In this document: positions 19,399 to 25,311 of the stretch, in pieces
Numbering within the stretch: position 1 is the first letter of the stretch
Layout of the letters: each line of letters begins with the position of its first letter
Source of the DNA: a virus
Length of the DNA: 25,311 nucleotides
Virus record (IMG/VR): IMGVR_UViG_3300021425_000177
Span: 1-25,311 of that record
Strand: one strand, 5' to 3'
The notes under the pieces: model-generated
Databases searched by the model: none
Seen by the model: the letters and a program-made list of their open reading frames with translations, nothing else
What the model was told of the DNA's origin: nothing
Made by a program: the position numbers and the translations under genes

Positions 19399-19523
19399 TT
19401 CTTTTTCTTCTTGGCCTTTGATAGTGCGATAGCGATAGCCTGCTTTTCTGGATAGCCTTCACCACGTAACAGGCTTATGTTCTTGCCGATGGTCTTGCGG
19501 CTTCTGCCTTTCTTTAGTGGCAT
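19395..19523 (-). CDS. 42-aa Lys-rich small protein (DUF6496-like)
   Basis: A 42-aa protein (MPLKKGRSRKTIGKNISLLR, then GEGYPEKQAIAIALSKAKKK). Strongly basic with a helix Q-A-[IV]-A-IALSKA near the C-terminus. This fits a family of very short phage proteins that I recall under DUF6496. Its ATG overlaps the holin stop as TAATG and its own stop overlaps the endolysin start as ATGA, so three proteins are coupled. The role is unknown. Nucleic-acid binding or packing in the virion are possible. Confidence 0.7.
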   Translation of the reverse strand: MPLKKGRSRKTIGKNISLLRGEGYPEKQAIAIALSKAKKKKK

Positions 19524-19918
19524 TACTTCCTCGCTACGTTCTTTGTCTTTTCCCACGTTCTCAGGCCACCAAGCCCGAGCATACCCAAGAGAACAGGCAT
19601 CATCTCACTCAGGTCCAAAGGCGGGACAGTAATGGGATGCTTATTGATAGTAAGTATAAAATTGCAAACAGGAATAAACAGGTAATTAGTCGCAAGGCCA
19701 ATAGTACACACCCATCCCACAGCCGGACGCCAGCCGCTAACAAACATTGAATGGTTGCTTGCCTCTGCCTTGTTGACTTCAATCTGAGCCTTGGCAATTT
19801 CATGGGCCTGCCGCTCCGCTAGTGTTGCGATCTCATGGGCTAACCGACCGCGCTCATCCGCATCGGGTATAACCTTGTCCAACAGCTTGGCGATGGGGCC
19901 GACAAGTAGATCAAGCAT
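19523..19918 (-). CDS. Holin (GTA-holin/3TM type)
   Basis: A 131-aa protein. A charged helix (DKVIPDADERGRLAHEIATL and onward, about 12-50) precedes SMFVSGWRPAVGWVCTIGLA (about 57-76), a membrane segment, another hydrophobic segment YLFIPVCNFILTI, and a C-terminal MMPVLLGMLGLGGLRTWEK. The SGWRPAVGW motif and C-terminal LLGMLGLGGLRT-x-EK are characteristic of the holin family with three transmembrane segments found in phages and gene-transfer agents. It forms the lesions that release the endolysin. ATG 19918 overlaps the coiled-coil protein's stop (TAATG). Confidence 0.85.
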   Translation of the reverse strand: MLDLLVGPIAKLLDKVIPDADERGRLAHEIATLAERQAHEIAKAQIEVNKAEASNHSMFVSGWRPAVGWVCTIGLATNYLFIPVCNFILTINKHPITVPPLDLSEMMPVLLGMLGLGGLRTWEKTKNVARK

Positions 19919-20250
19919 TAGATGCCGCCCTTGATCCACAAACCGATAACAGCCATAACGCCAGCCATGATGATGCGCTCAATCCATTGGTTCTTGGCTA
20001 TACTGATCTCGATAGCTTGGATGCGCTTCTCGTGGTTCTTCACCTCATCTTTCAATACAGCTTGAATCTCGTCAATGCGCTTGTGTGCGCGGGCCGCTGT
20101 CTCGGTCAAGTGAACCTGCCTTTGCTCCATGCTTGATAAGTCTTGAAGAGTCTTAGCAATACTTGTCAGCGCAGACTTCATTTCGCTAACGTCTTGCGCC
20201 ATCGCTTCCTGCTGGGCTTCGAGCTTGGCTACTGACCGCTCTATGCTCAT
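19918..20250 (-). CDS. Coiled-coil protein with C-terminal membrane anchor
   Basis: A 110-aa protein. Residues 1-85 are a long heptad-patterned helix (ERSVAKLEAQQEAMAQDVSE and similar), and residues about 90-107 are a membrane segment (ERIIMAGVMAVIGLWIKGG). This tail-anchored layout recalls XhlA-like or spanin/holin-accessory proteins. It immediately precedes the holin, so a lysis-related role is likely (inference). AGAGATAACC precedes the ATG. Confidence 0.65.
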   Translation of the reverse strand: MSIERSVAKLEAQQEAMAQDVSEMKSALTSIAKTLQDLSSMEQRQVHLTETAARAHKRIDEIQAVLKDEVKNHEKRIQAIEISIAKNQWIERIIMAGVMAVIGLWIKGGI

Positions 20251-20252
20251 GG

Positions 20253-20360
20253 TTATCTCTTCTTAGGCTTCGCATAAGCGTTGACCTTTACAGGCTTGCT
20301 ACGCATACGCTTCATCATGCCGTCGTACAAACTTGGCTTTTTCTTTTTGCCATAACTCAT
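20253..20360 (-). CDS. 35-aa basic small protein
   Basis: A 35-aa protein (MSYGKKKKPSLYDGMMKRMR, then SKPVKVNAYAKPKKR) with about a third Lys or Arg. Start overlaps the preceding stop (ATGA at 20357-20360). No structured domain is apparent. It is one of five small basic proteins in a row and probably binds nucleic acid or an acidic surface, which is inference from charge. Confidence 0.6.
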   Translation of the reverse strand: MSYGKKKKPSLYDGMMKRMRSKPVKVNAYAKPKKR

Positions 20361-20617
20361 GTGAATCTCCTAGTCTTACGTGCCACACCTGCTGGCTGTG
20401 CCGCAAACTGTTCGCCTTTCTTCTTGGCCCGGCGCTTGGCCCTAGTTGTAGCCGCGTACTCTGCCGAGCTTAAACTCTTGATAGCCTTCTCGGGTAGATA
20501 GCGCTCACCTGTGGCCTTCGGGCCTTGCGTCGATGGCTTGCCTGACTTGGTGCGCCACTTCTGCTTGGTCCAGTCCATCAGGGATCGCTGTGACTTCTTA
20601 ATCACGATATCCACCAC
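20357..20617 (-). CDS. Basic small protein, DUF5872-like
   Basis: An 86-aa protein from GTG 20617: SLMDWTKQKWRTKSGKPSTQ, then TGERYLPEKAIKSLSSAEYA and a Lys/Arg-rich tail. The W-T-K-Q-K-W-x-T-K-S-G-K-x-S and GERYLP-x-KAI-x-x-L motifs match my memory of DUF5872, found in phages and bacteria. Role unknown. Its start overlaps the end of the 58-aa gene. Confidence 0.65.
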   Translation of the reverse strand: MVDIVIKKSQRSLMDWTKQKWRTKSGKPSTQGPKATGERYLPEKAIKSLSSAEYAATTRAKRRAKKKGEQFAAQPAGVARKTRRFT

Positions 20618-20774
20618 CTTTGGCTTTGTACTGCTTGGCTAACATCTGGGCCTTACGTGCCGACCATTGGCCGGGTGCGCCGCCCTTACCGCCTGCCTTG
20701 ATACGGTCAAACAGGTTCTTTCTCATGGTGGGCTTTGTGTAGTTGCCAGCCTTGTTGACTGTAGACTTTCTCAT
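20598..20774 (-). CDS. 58-aa basic small protein (WSARKAQ family)
   Basis: A 58-aa protein (MRKSTVNKAGNYTKPTMRKN, then LFDRIKAGGKGGAPGQWSAR and KAQMLAKQYKAKGGGYRD). The KGG-x-PGQWSARKAQ motif recurs in short basic phage proteins that I recall alongside DUF6321 and DUF5872 genes. ATGA overlap with the DUF6321-like gene. Function unknown. Confidence 0.65.
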   Translation of the reverse strand: MRKSTVNKAGNYTKPTMRKNLFDRIKAGGKGGAPGQWSARKAQMLAKQYKAKGGGYRD

Positions 20775-21070
20775 GCCTTCCGCGCCTTGTTTCTCTTTGA
20801 GATTGCCGCCGCTTTCCTTCTAGCATCTGCCTTTGAGCTGGCGCCCCATGCGTTCAATGATAACAATAAACGTGTGGGTTCGCCGTCCTTACGTTCTGGC
20901 CCCGGCATATTCCCCATGCGAGCAAGGAACGATGCCCGCCTTGGGTTATCACCGCTCTTTACAGGACGCTTGAGATTCATCCCTTGAGCCTTGGCTGAAC
21001 GTCTACCCGCCTCGTTCAAGCCGCCCTTGGGATTCTTCCCAGCCTTACGTTGCCACGCTGGTGTGCTCAT
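20771..21070 (-). CDS. DUF6321-like small basic protein
   Basis: A 99-aa protein starting at ATG 21070 (MSTPAWQRKAGKNPKGGLNE), with GAGG five bases upstream; a longer open frame to 21151 lies inside the previous gene. The segments TPAWQRK-x-GKNP-x-GGLN, GDNPRRASFLARMG and RLLLSLNAWGASSKADARRK match DUF6321 as I recall it, common in phages of aquatic bacteria. Function unknown. It follows the cysteine peptidase-like gene directly. Confidence 0.75.
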   Translation of the reverse strand: MSTPAWQRKAGKNPKGGLNEAGRRSAKAQGMNLKRPVKSGDNPRRASFLARMGNMPGPERKDGEPTRLLLSLNAWGASSKADARRKAAAISKRNKARKA

Positions 21071-21071
21071 A

Positions 21072-21470
21072 TCAGCCTCTAATCTTTCCCAATAACATCT
21101 TGATCGCAACGGTAATTGGCAGAATGGTTTTGTACCACGGCCAAAACTCATGGCCTAAACCATCGGTCATGCCGTCACGAGTAACCCATGCCTTCGACCA
21201 GTTATCAATGTATTGATCACCATAGCGAAGCACAGCATGGCCTCCGTTCTTCGTATCACAGCCACATAACTCAGCTTGGAAGGTAAACAGTAACCACCAA
21301 AATTTGAGCCACGATCCTTGGCATACAACGTAATACAGGACGGAAAGCGAGTAGTCCTCGCAGTCGCCCCGATACAGACCTTGCTCATTCAGCTTGATTA
21401 CGAACCAAACATCCCGACCTTCTGGGTCGTACTTGTAGTCGTATAAGCTGTTGAACTCATTTAGGTTCAT
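21072..21470 (-). CDS. Transglutaminase-like cysteine peptidase (BTLCP-like)
   Basis: A 132-aa protein with catalytic-looking residues Cys37 in YRGDCEDYSLSVLYYV, His78 in NGGHAVLRYGDQ and Asp89 in YIDN. The order C, H, D with GDCEDY and GHAVL is that of bacterial transglutaminase-like cysteine peptidases. The hydrophobic stretch FWWLLFTFQ lies between Cys and His, and a C-terminal segment TILPITVAIKMLLG could touch membrane. The family acts on protein or peptide amide bonds; here it may mature a structural protein or modify cell wall. It lies between tail-fibre genes and the lysis block. Confidence 0.6.
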   Translation of the reverse strand: MNLNEFNSLYDYKYDPEGRDVWFVIKLNEQGLYRGDCEDYSLSVLYYVVCQGSWLKFWWLLFTFQAELCGCDTKNGGHAVLRYGDQYIDNWSKAWVTRDGMTDGLGHEFWPWYKTILPITVAIKMLLGKIRG

Positions 21471-21477
21471 GCCAATC

Positions 21478-21783
21478 TTACGACGACAGATAGTCGATCC
21501 ACTTACAACCGAGTCGGACCTTGCAAGTACCCGAACCGAAGTCGCCAGTCTTAACGCCTACGCGATAGTTCTGACGCTCTGCCTCAAAGCCAAAGGTCTC
21601 GATGTCGGATGAGAATGTATCAACGTCGGTCCAGTTAGTGCCATCAACGCCTGACTGCTTCTGTACTGTGACGACAGTGCCGCCAGCAATTCCAGAAATA
21701 GACAGGTTAAAATAGCCCTGAGTCTTGATCGTATCGCTGAATGTGTTTTGAGCTGTAATGCTCTTAGTTACTACACCTGACAT
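21478..21783 (-). CDS. Small beta-rich tail/fibre accessory protein
   Basis: A 101-aa protein with alternating strands: SITAQNTFSDTIKTQGYFNL, GGTVVTVQKQSGVDGTNWTD, then RQNYRVGVKTGDFGSGTCKV and RLGCKW. This pattern of a small beta sandwich with a DGTNWTDVDTF segment is common in phage proteins attached to fibres or heads. No named family can be assigned. It overlaps the upstream gene's stop as TAATG. Confidence 0.55.
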   Translation of the reverse strand: MSGVVTKSITAQNTFSDTIKTQGYFNLSISGIAGGTVVTVQKQSGVDGTNWTDVDTFSSDIETFGFEAERQNYRVGVKTGDFGSGTCKVRLGCKWIDYLSS

Positions 21784-22034
21784 TATTCAACCTCCTGTGC
21801 CGCGTATGCCGCCTTAGCTTCATCGCTAAATACAGTTGACGCGATAGCCATAACGTCAGCATCTTCTCCAGACAAATCCGCATTTGGCATAAGTACATGA
21901 CGATGGAATGAGCGAGATATTTCTTCGCCATCGCGCAAAATAATTGTCGCAGTGCGTACCTGTACTACTGGATAACCAGCGGCAAGGTGCAACACCTCAA
22001 TTTTGTCGTTCATTGTTTGTTCAGTAAGTGCCAT
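21783..22034 (-). CDS. Small phage protein of the tail-fibre region
   Basis: An 83-aa protein (MALTEQTMNDKIEVLHLAAG at the start) with ATIILRDGEEISRSFHRHVL, a segment I recall from small proteins found beside tail-fibre genes in T7-like and other podoviruses. AGGAGG stands five bases before ATG 22034, a very strong ribosome site. Two hairpins lie between it and the tailspike gene. Function unknown. Confidence 0.6.
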   Translation of the reverse strand: MALTEQTMNDKIEVLHLAAGYPVVQVRTATIILRDGEEISRSFHRHVLMPNADLSGEDADVMAIASTVFSDEAKAAYAAQEVE

Positions 22035-22054
22035 TGCGGCCTCCTATGTTTATC

Positions 22055-22085
22055 GCCCTATCGGGCCTGTCCACCCTTAAAGGGT
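22055..22085 (-). terminator. Two adjacent hairpins after the tailspike gene
   Basis: ACCCTT-A-AAGGGT (22073-22085) and GCCC-TATC-GGGC (22055-22066) lie between the tailspike stop and the AGGAGG of the next gene. Neither has a T tract, so they are more likely RNA stabilisers or processing sites than terminators. Confidence 0.4.
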
Positions 22086-22086
22086 A

Positions 22087-24102
22087 TTATTTAGCGACCC
22101 AACCAGTGTCACCAGTTCCGCTTTCTTTCACATAAAATGTAGTTGATGTTCCACCGTCTGTTCGCAAAAAAATACTGCCAACGTCTGCACTGACTGCATT
22201 TTCAGGCGCTCCCGTTCCAGAGTATATTTTCTGAACGGTATCACGAACATCAACAAGTTTTGAGTTGCTAATCTTAACTGCGGTTTCGGTGATGCTTAGA
22301 TTTGTTTGAACAGTGATCGTTGAACCTGAAATGTTTTCGACCCGCAGATAAGTTGGATAGCTGCTATTGTCCAAAGAAATCCAATCACCAATAGCAAAGT
22401 TGCTGACATTGGTGACGTTCGTAATATCGGCGCTTCCGCTTGTCGTATCACCTACGGACTGGGTTCCATTTATGAAGAGAGGCACATCAATGGTAACAGA
22501 AGACGGAGAATATGTTGTATCAACATTCCCAAAAATCTTGCACGTCACCGTGGTGCTGACAATGTTTGTGACACGGATAGCAGGGACAATAGCCGTGGCT
22601 TCAGTGCCTCCCTCAATCGCAGGCGTGATACAGCGCCAGTAAAGCACATCACCAACACGAAGGGGTCTCGTGGCATCAATGGTGTGCGAGAAAGTCAAAG
22701 TGTCTGCGTCAGTATAAACCACAGATGAAATGGTGACATCTCTTGTCGAAAAAATAGGGTCAATGGCATACCGTTTTGCATCATTAGTGACCACAATTTC
22801 AGACGTGTTTTGTCCGATTAAAGCCCGTGCAGGGAGCGAGAAGATATACTGGCTATCGTCAAAATACTTCGTTCCAGAATATACCCTCTGTTCTGAGTTA
22901 GTGACTGTAATCCGCTGCACTGACTGTGGTCCTGCAAGGCGGAAACTGTTTTGTTCAGCAGTCGTGATGCTGTCGCCATTGGCTCGGAAAGTGCAAGTGT
23001 CAAAGCGAACAGGTGCATTACCAGCAACAAACTGCATAAACTGGGCAACAAAAGAGCAGCCAATAAAACTGGTTGGCATATTTGAAAAAATAGCGATGTC
23101 TTTATTTCGTTCTGCTTGTGTTGCGCCAACACCGATAAAGGAAAAATTTGTGCCGATGAATTGAGCTGATTGTCGAGCCGATGAATTGCTAACACCAATC
23201 ATTCCTATAGACGCAACATCTTCACAGTAGCCACCAACCATAGACATTGGGCCGATTGAGCCATTTAGCTGAAACATCCGATAGCACTTGGCGTGAATGC
23301 CATCACGGACGCGAATCGGGGGGCCATTCCGATCGCCGAATGTTGCTGTATCAATATTTACCCAATGCCCATTAAAGTCGCAGTTGTTTGCAATGACATT
23401 GCGTTGCTGAGAACCAGACATAACAATAGCGTATTTGTTTTCTACAAACTGACAACGATCAAAAACAAAATTCTCCGAACCAGTTGAAGGAATGCCAGCA
23501 ATACCAACAACAAACGCTTCAGTGCGGCAACGCTCGACACTTATTTTGGAAGATGTGCCTTGCCCATAAGAGCCGTAAGTATATTGATCGGATGGACTAG
23601 CTGGCGCAGAGCCAGAAAGCAAATCAATTCCAATAGCAGGATATGGATTATATCTTCCAGTTGAACATCCAGCAGTAACGTAGTCAGCAGGATCAGGATT
23701 TCTATAACCAGAAACGCCTCCATTTGCGGCTGGAGCAGTGTTGTTTCCACTAAAACGAATATCTGTGATTCTTACATCACGCATCGCTTGGACGGCAAGC
23801 AGTGGGTTTAATTGCTGTCCAGAAGCATGTTGAAGTTTTGTGGTCCCAAGAAATGACCCGTTGTCCCCACGAAGCCAGATTGTATCAAATCCACTTGGGA
23901 TCGGACGAATTTGAAGCGTCCCATCAATCAGATAAGTTCCAGCAGGGATGAAAACTTCGCCAACATTTGCGGTAAGGGCAGCGTCAATAGCTGCTTGAAT
24001 TGCTGCGGTATCGTCAGTTACCCCGTCCCCAATAGCGCCATAGTCTTTGGCGTTTATGGGAGACCCGTCAACCATTCTGAAGTGTGCTTTTGTCAAAGCC
24101 AT
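22087..24102 (-). CDS. Tailspike with pectate-lyase-like beta-helix
   Basis: A 671-aa protein. Residues about 15-80 contain [20 protein letters not shown] then [10 protein letters not shown] and [14 protein letters not shown], the entry to a pectate-lyase-3 type right-handed beta-helix. Repeating short strands with [15 protein letters not shown]-like turns run to about 420. The C-terminal 250 residues are Thr/Ser/Val-rich beta modules ending in TGWVAK. Such tailspikes bind and cut host polysaccharide. Catalytic acids cannot be assigned by eye. AAGGAGA precedes ATG 24102. Base use in this gene looks more AT-rich than its neighbours, fitting exchange of receptor-binding modules. Confidence 0.8.
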   Translation of the reverse strand: MALTKAHFRMVDGSPINAKDYGAIGDGVTDDTAAIQAAIDAALTANVGEVFIPAGTYLIDGTLQIRPIPSGFDTIWLRGDNGSFLGTTKLQHASGQQLNPLLAVQAMRDVRITDIRFSGNNTAPAANGGVSGYRNPDPADYVTAGCSTGRYNPYPAIGIDLLSGSAPASPSDQYTYGSYGQGTSSKISVERCRTEAFVVGIAGIPSTGSENFVFDRCQFVENKYAIVMSGSQQRNVIANNCDFNGHWVNIDTATFGDRNGPPIRVRDGIHAKCYRMFQLNGSIGPMSMVGGYCEDVASIGMIGVSNSSARQSAQFIGTNFSFIGVGATQAERNKDIAIFSNMPTSFIGCSFVAQFMQFVAGNAPVRFDTCTFRANGDSITTAEQNSFRLAGPQSVQRITVTNSEQRVYSGTKYFDDSQYIFSLPARALIGQNTSEIVVTNDAKRYAIDPIFSTRDVTISSVVYTDADTLTFSHTIDATRPLRVGDVLYWRCITPAIEGGTEATAIVPAIRVTNIVSTTVTCKIFGNVDTTYSPSSVTIDVPLFINGTQSVGDTTSGSADITNVTNVSNFAIGDWISLDNSSYPTYLRVENISGSTITVQTNLSITETAVKISNSKLVDVRDTVQKIYSGTGAPENAVSADVGSIFLRTDGGTSTTFYVKESGTGDTGWVAK

Positions 24103-24112
24103 GACGATCTCC

Positions 24113-24685
24113 TTATGCCGCCGTGTAGCAAATGGTTGCGGTAATATCTGCCAAGTTTGTTGTTACCTCACCAACAGTAATGTAATCATCGTCAACATTA
24201 GATGCATATTCTACCAATCTGGCATAGGTTTCATTACGAGGTAATTCTAAGGACACCGCACCAGTAAAGGTAATTTTTTCGAGTGATACTGTGCCGATGT
24301 TGTCATTGTAAGTTGTGCCTTCTGATAGGAAAGGAAAACCACGGATAAAGAAATCGTTGCCCGATGTCATCCCTGACGTATTAATGTTTAATACCTTAAA
24401 ACGACATACAACAAGGTTTCCAGCTTTTGTATAAGTTCCGACAAGTGCCGCTTGAGAGGGCGAAGTATTCCCCCCAGAAGCGGCATCAGCAAACTCAGGC
24501 GTCCACGTTCCTTCTTCGTAGTCATCAAAAAGTTCGCTTGTGCCAGTGCCAGAAGTGGCAGAAAAGTCGATACCTTTACCGTTTGCCATAACGATGTTGT
24601 CATTCATAGACAATGGCCCATCAATAGTTACATCGTTAAATGTTGGATTGCGACCAAAAATGCCGCCTAAATGTTTGATAGTCAT
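24113..24685 (-). CDS. Tail-fibre protein
   Basis: A 190-aa protein. N-terminus has [20 protein letters not shown] followed by [20 protein letters not shown], a repetitive strand-turn pattern of the kind found in fibre shafts. Then [20 protein letters not shown] begins a globular beta domain; D-Y-E-E-GTWTP is a recurring motif at the start of phage receptor-binding tips. It lies between the gp17-like anchor and the tailspike, so the three probably form one adsorption apparatus. GAGG precedes ATG 24685. Confidence 0.7.
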   Translation of the reverse strand: MTIKHLGGIFGRNPTFNDVTIDGPLSMNDNIVMANGKGIDFSATSGTGTSELFDDYEEGTWTPEFADAASGGNTSPSQAALVGTYTKAGNLVVCRFKVLNINTSGMTSGNDFFIRGFPFLSEGTTYNDNIGTVSLEKITFTGAVSLELPRNETYARLVEYASNVDDDYITVGEVTTNLADITATICYTAA

Positions 24686-24711
24686 ATCAGCCTCTTAGTT
24701 TTGCCATTGAC

Positions 24712-25311
24712 TTACACGGCAAATATTAATGTTTCAATTGCCGCATTAACTGGTGGTGCGGCTGTAAATGTCAAAGTGCTACCAGACACAGAATAAGCTG
24801 TGCTTTGTTGATGAACTCCATCAATGTTTACCAATAAATTCGCACCTGCCGATGCGGGTGTTGTTGTCAGTGAAAATGCAGTTGTTGATCCGTTTCCTGT
24901 AAAGCTCTGTCTGACAATAGATAGCGTGTTGCTGGCTAGTTCTGCGACTGGCGCGCCATTAGCATCAAACCTTAAGAATTTATTTGCGCGACTAGCCGCC
25001 GCAGGTAGCTCCATCGAGATAGAGTCAGAGTCGGTAATAGGCTTGCGGATAGACTGTGAGAATGATCGGTTGGTCTGTTCACCTGCCAGCCATAGATTAT
25101 CGAAGTCGCTGTTTACCTCAGAGGCAAGGAAGTCACCAGAGTTTGTGTAGTTCTGGGTGCGAGCGTATGGCATATCCCGATACAGGGTCAGAATGTCGCC
25201 TGCTGTAGCGCCAACGGTAAGGGTTACATTACCCCCGCTATCATTGCCCACGTTCGACACAGTGTAATTAGTGCCTTCTGAGAGGGTAGTGCCGTTCTTC
25301 AATACGACAAT
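24712..25311 (-). CDS. Tail-fibre anchor, T7 gp17 N-terminal-like (partial, 5' end off right edge)
   Basis: The frame is open to the window edge, reading VVLKNGTTLSEGTNYTVSN, then GDILTLYRDMPYARTQNYTN and EVNSDFDNLWLAGEQTNRSF. This is the N-terminal domain of T7 gp17-type fibres that docks on the tail, here lacking its first residues. After a linker (about 100-125 of the visible part) comes a short beta domain, ending at the stop at 24712. The protein is short for a full fibre, so it likely serves as adaptor on which the separate fibre and tailspike mount. An in-frame TTG at 25302 is not the true start. Confidence 0.85.
   Translation of the reverse strand: MVVLKNGTTLSEGTNYTVSNVGNDSGGNVTLTVGATAGDILTLYRDMPYARTQNYTNSGDFLASEVNSDFDNLWLAGEQTNRSFSQSIRKPITDSDSISMELPAAASRANKFLRFDANGAPVAELASNTLSIVRQSFTGNGSTTAFSLTTTPASAGANLLVNIDGVHQQSTAYSVSGSTLTFTAAPPVNAAIETLIFAV

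Noticed and set aside
22730-23164. A 144-codon antisense frame and a 126-codon same-strand frame within the tailspike gene.
   Set aside because: Both sit inside a strong tailspike frame and show no domain or start signal.
22087-25311. Possible diversity-generating retroelement target near the tail genes, prompted by the Bbp19-like protein known from phage BPP-1.
   Set aside because: No reverse transcriptase, no template repeat and no matching variable repeat were seen in the window.
1-25311. tRNA genes, CRISPR arrays, insertion sequences or an integrase/attachment site.
   Set aside because: None seen on reading both strands: no cloverleaf-like clusters, no regularly spaced repeats, no transposase or integrase motifs. 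A weak or diverged tRNA could be missed without a covariance search.

Overview
The window looks like about two thirds of a tailed phage (or prophage) genome with a podovirus, T7-supergroup-like virion. Supporting signs are a head-to-tail connector portal, a scaffold and capsid pair, gp11/gp12-like tail tube and nozzle proteins, gp14/gp15-like internal virion proteins and a T7 gp17-type tail-fibre anchor. Base composition is moderate (a little under 50% GC by eye). Small-protein families such as DUF6321, Bbp19-like and HTH_39 point to a phage of a proteobacterium, possibly aquatic; the host is inference. I see no integrase, DNA polymerase or single-subunit RNA polymerase. The structural block runs off the left edge and the tail-fibre block enters from the right edge, so the two may join on a circular map.

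Nearly everything is leftward. Right to left: (1) 25311-21478, receptor binding and tail accessory genes: a gp17-like anchor (cut by the edge), a fibre protein, a 671-aa pectate-lyase-fold tailspike and two small beta-rich proteins. (2) 21470-19033, a transglutaminase-like cysteine peptidase, five very small Lys/Arg-rich proteins, a coiled-coil membrane protein, a holin and an M15 endolysin, almost all linked by ATGA/TAATG overlaps. (3) 18950-14065, a recombination and DNA-processing operon from a recognisable promoter: two unknowns, a single-strand annealing protein, an SSB ending in DDIPF, two helix-turn-helix proteins, a replication-type C-terminal domain protein, a NinB-like protein, an HTH-metallophosphoesterase fusion, a zinc-ribbon protein and an HNH nuclease.

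(4) 13140-14114 is a divergent control node. A rightward operon of four small genes ends in a stand-alone sigma-70 region-4-like protein and converges on the HNH gene. A leftward promoter lies back to back with it and appears to give a leaderless message. (5) 12946-11292: a small membrane protein, a C5-cytosine DNA methyltransferase carrying a second long open frame with its own Shine-Dalgarno, small unknowns and a probable small terminase subunit. (6) 11305-1: large terminase, a possible permuted papain-fold protein, portal, scaffold, capsid, decoration-like proteins, tail tube and nozzle, a cupin-like protein and internal virion proteins.

The most interesting items are the 204-codon +1-frame ORF inside the methyltransferase, which has a good internal ribosome site and a motif I recall from proteins found beside dcm genes; a repeated leader design (promoter, short hairpin, then CTAACCAAGGGA) at two operon starts; an 18-nt hairpin that overlaps the stop codon of two successive genes; the free sigma region-4 protein in the only rightward operon; and a rightward intrinsic terminator inside the leftward operon that may end an antisense RNA.
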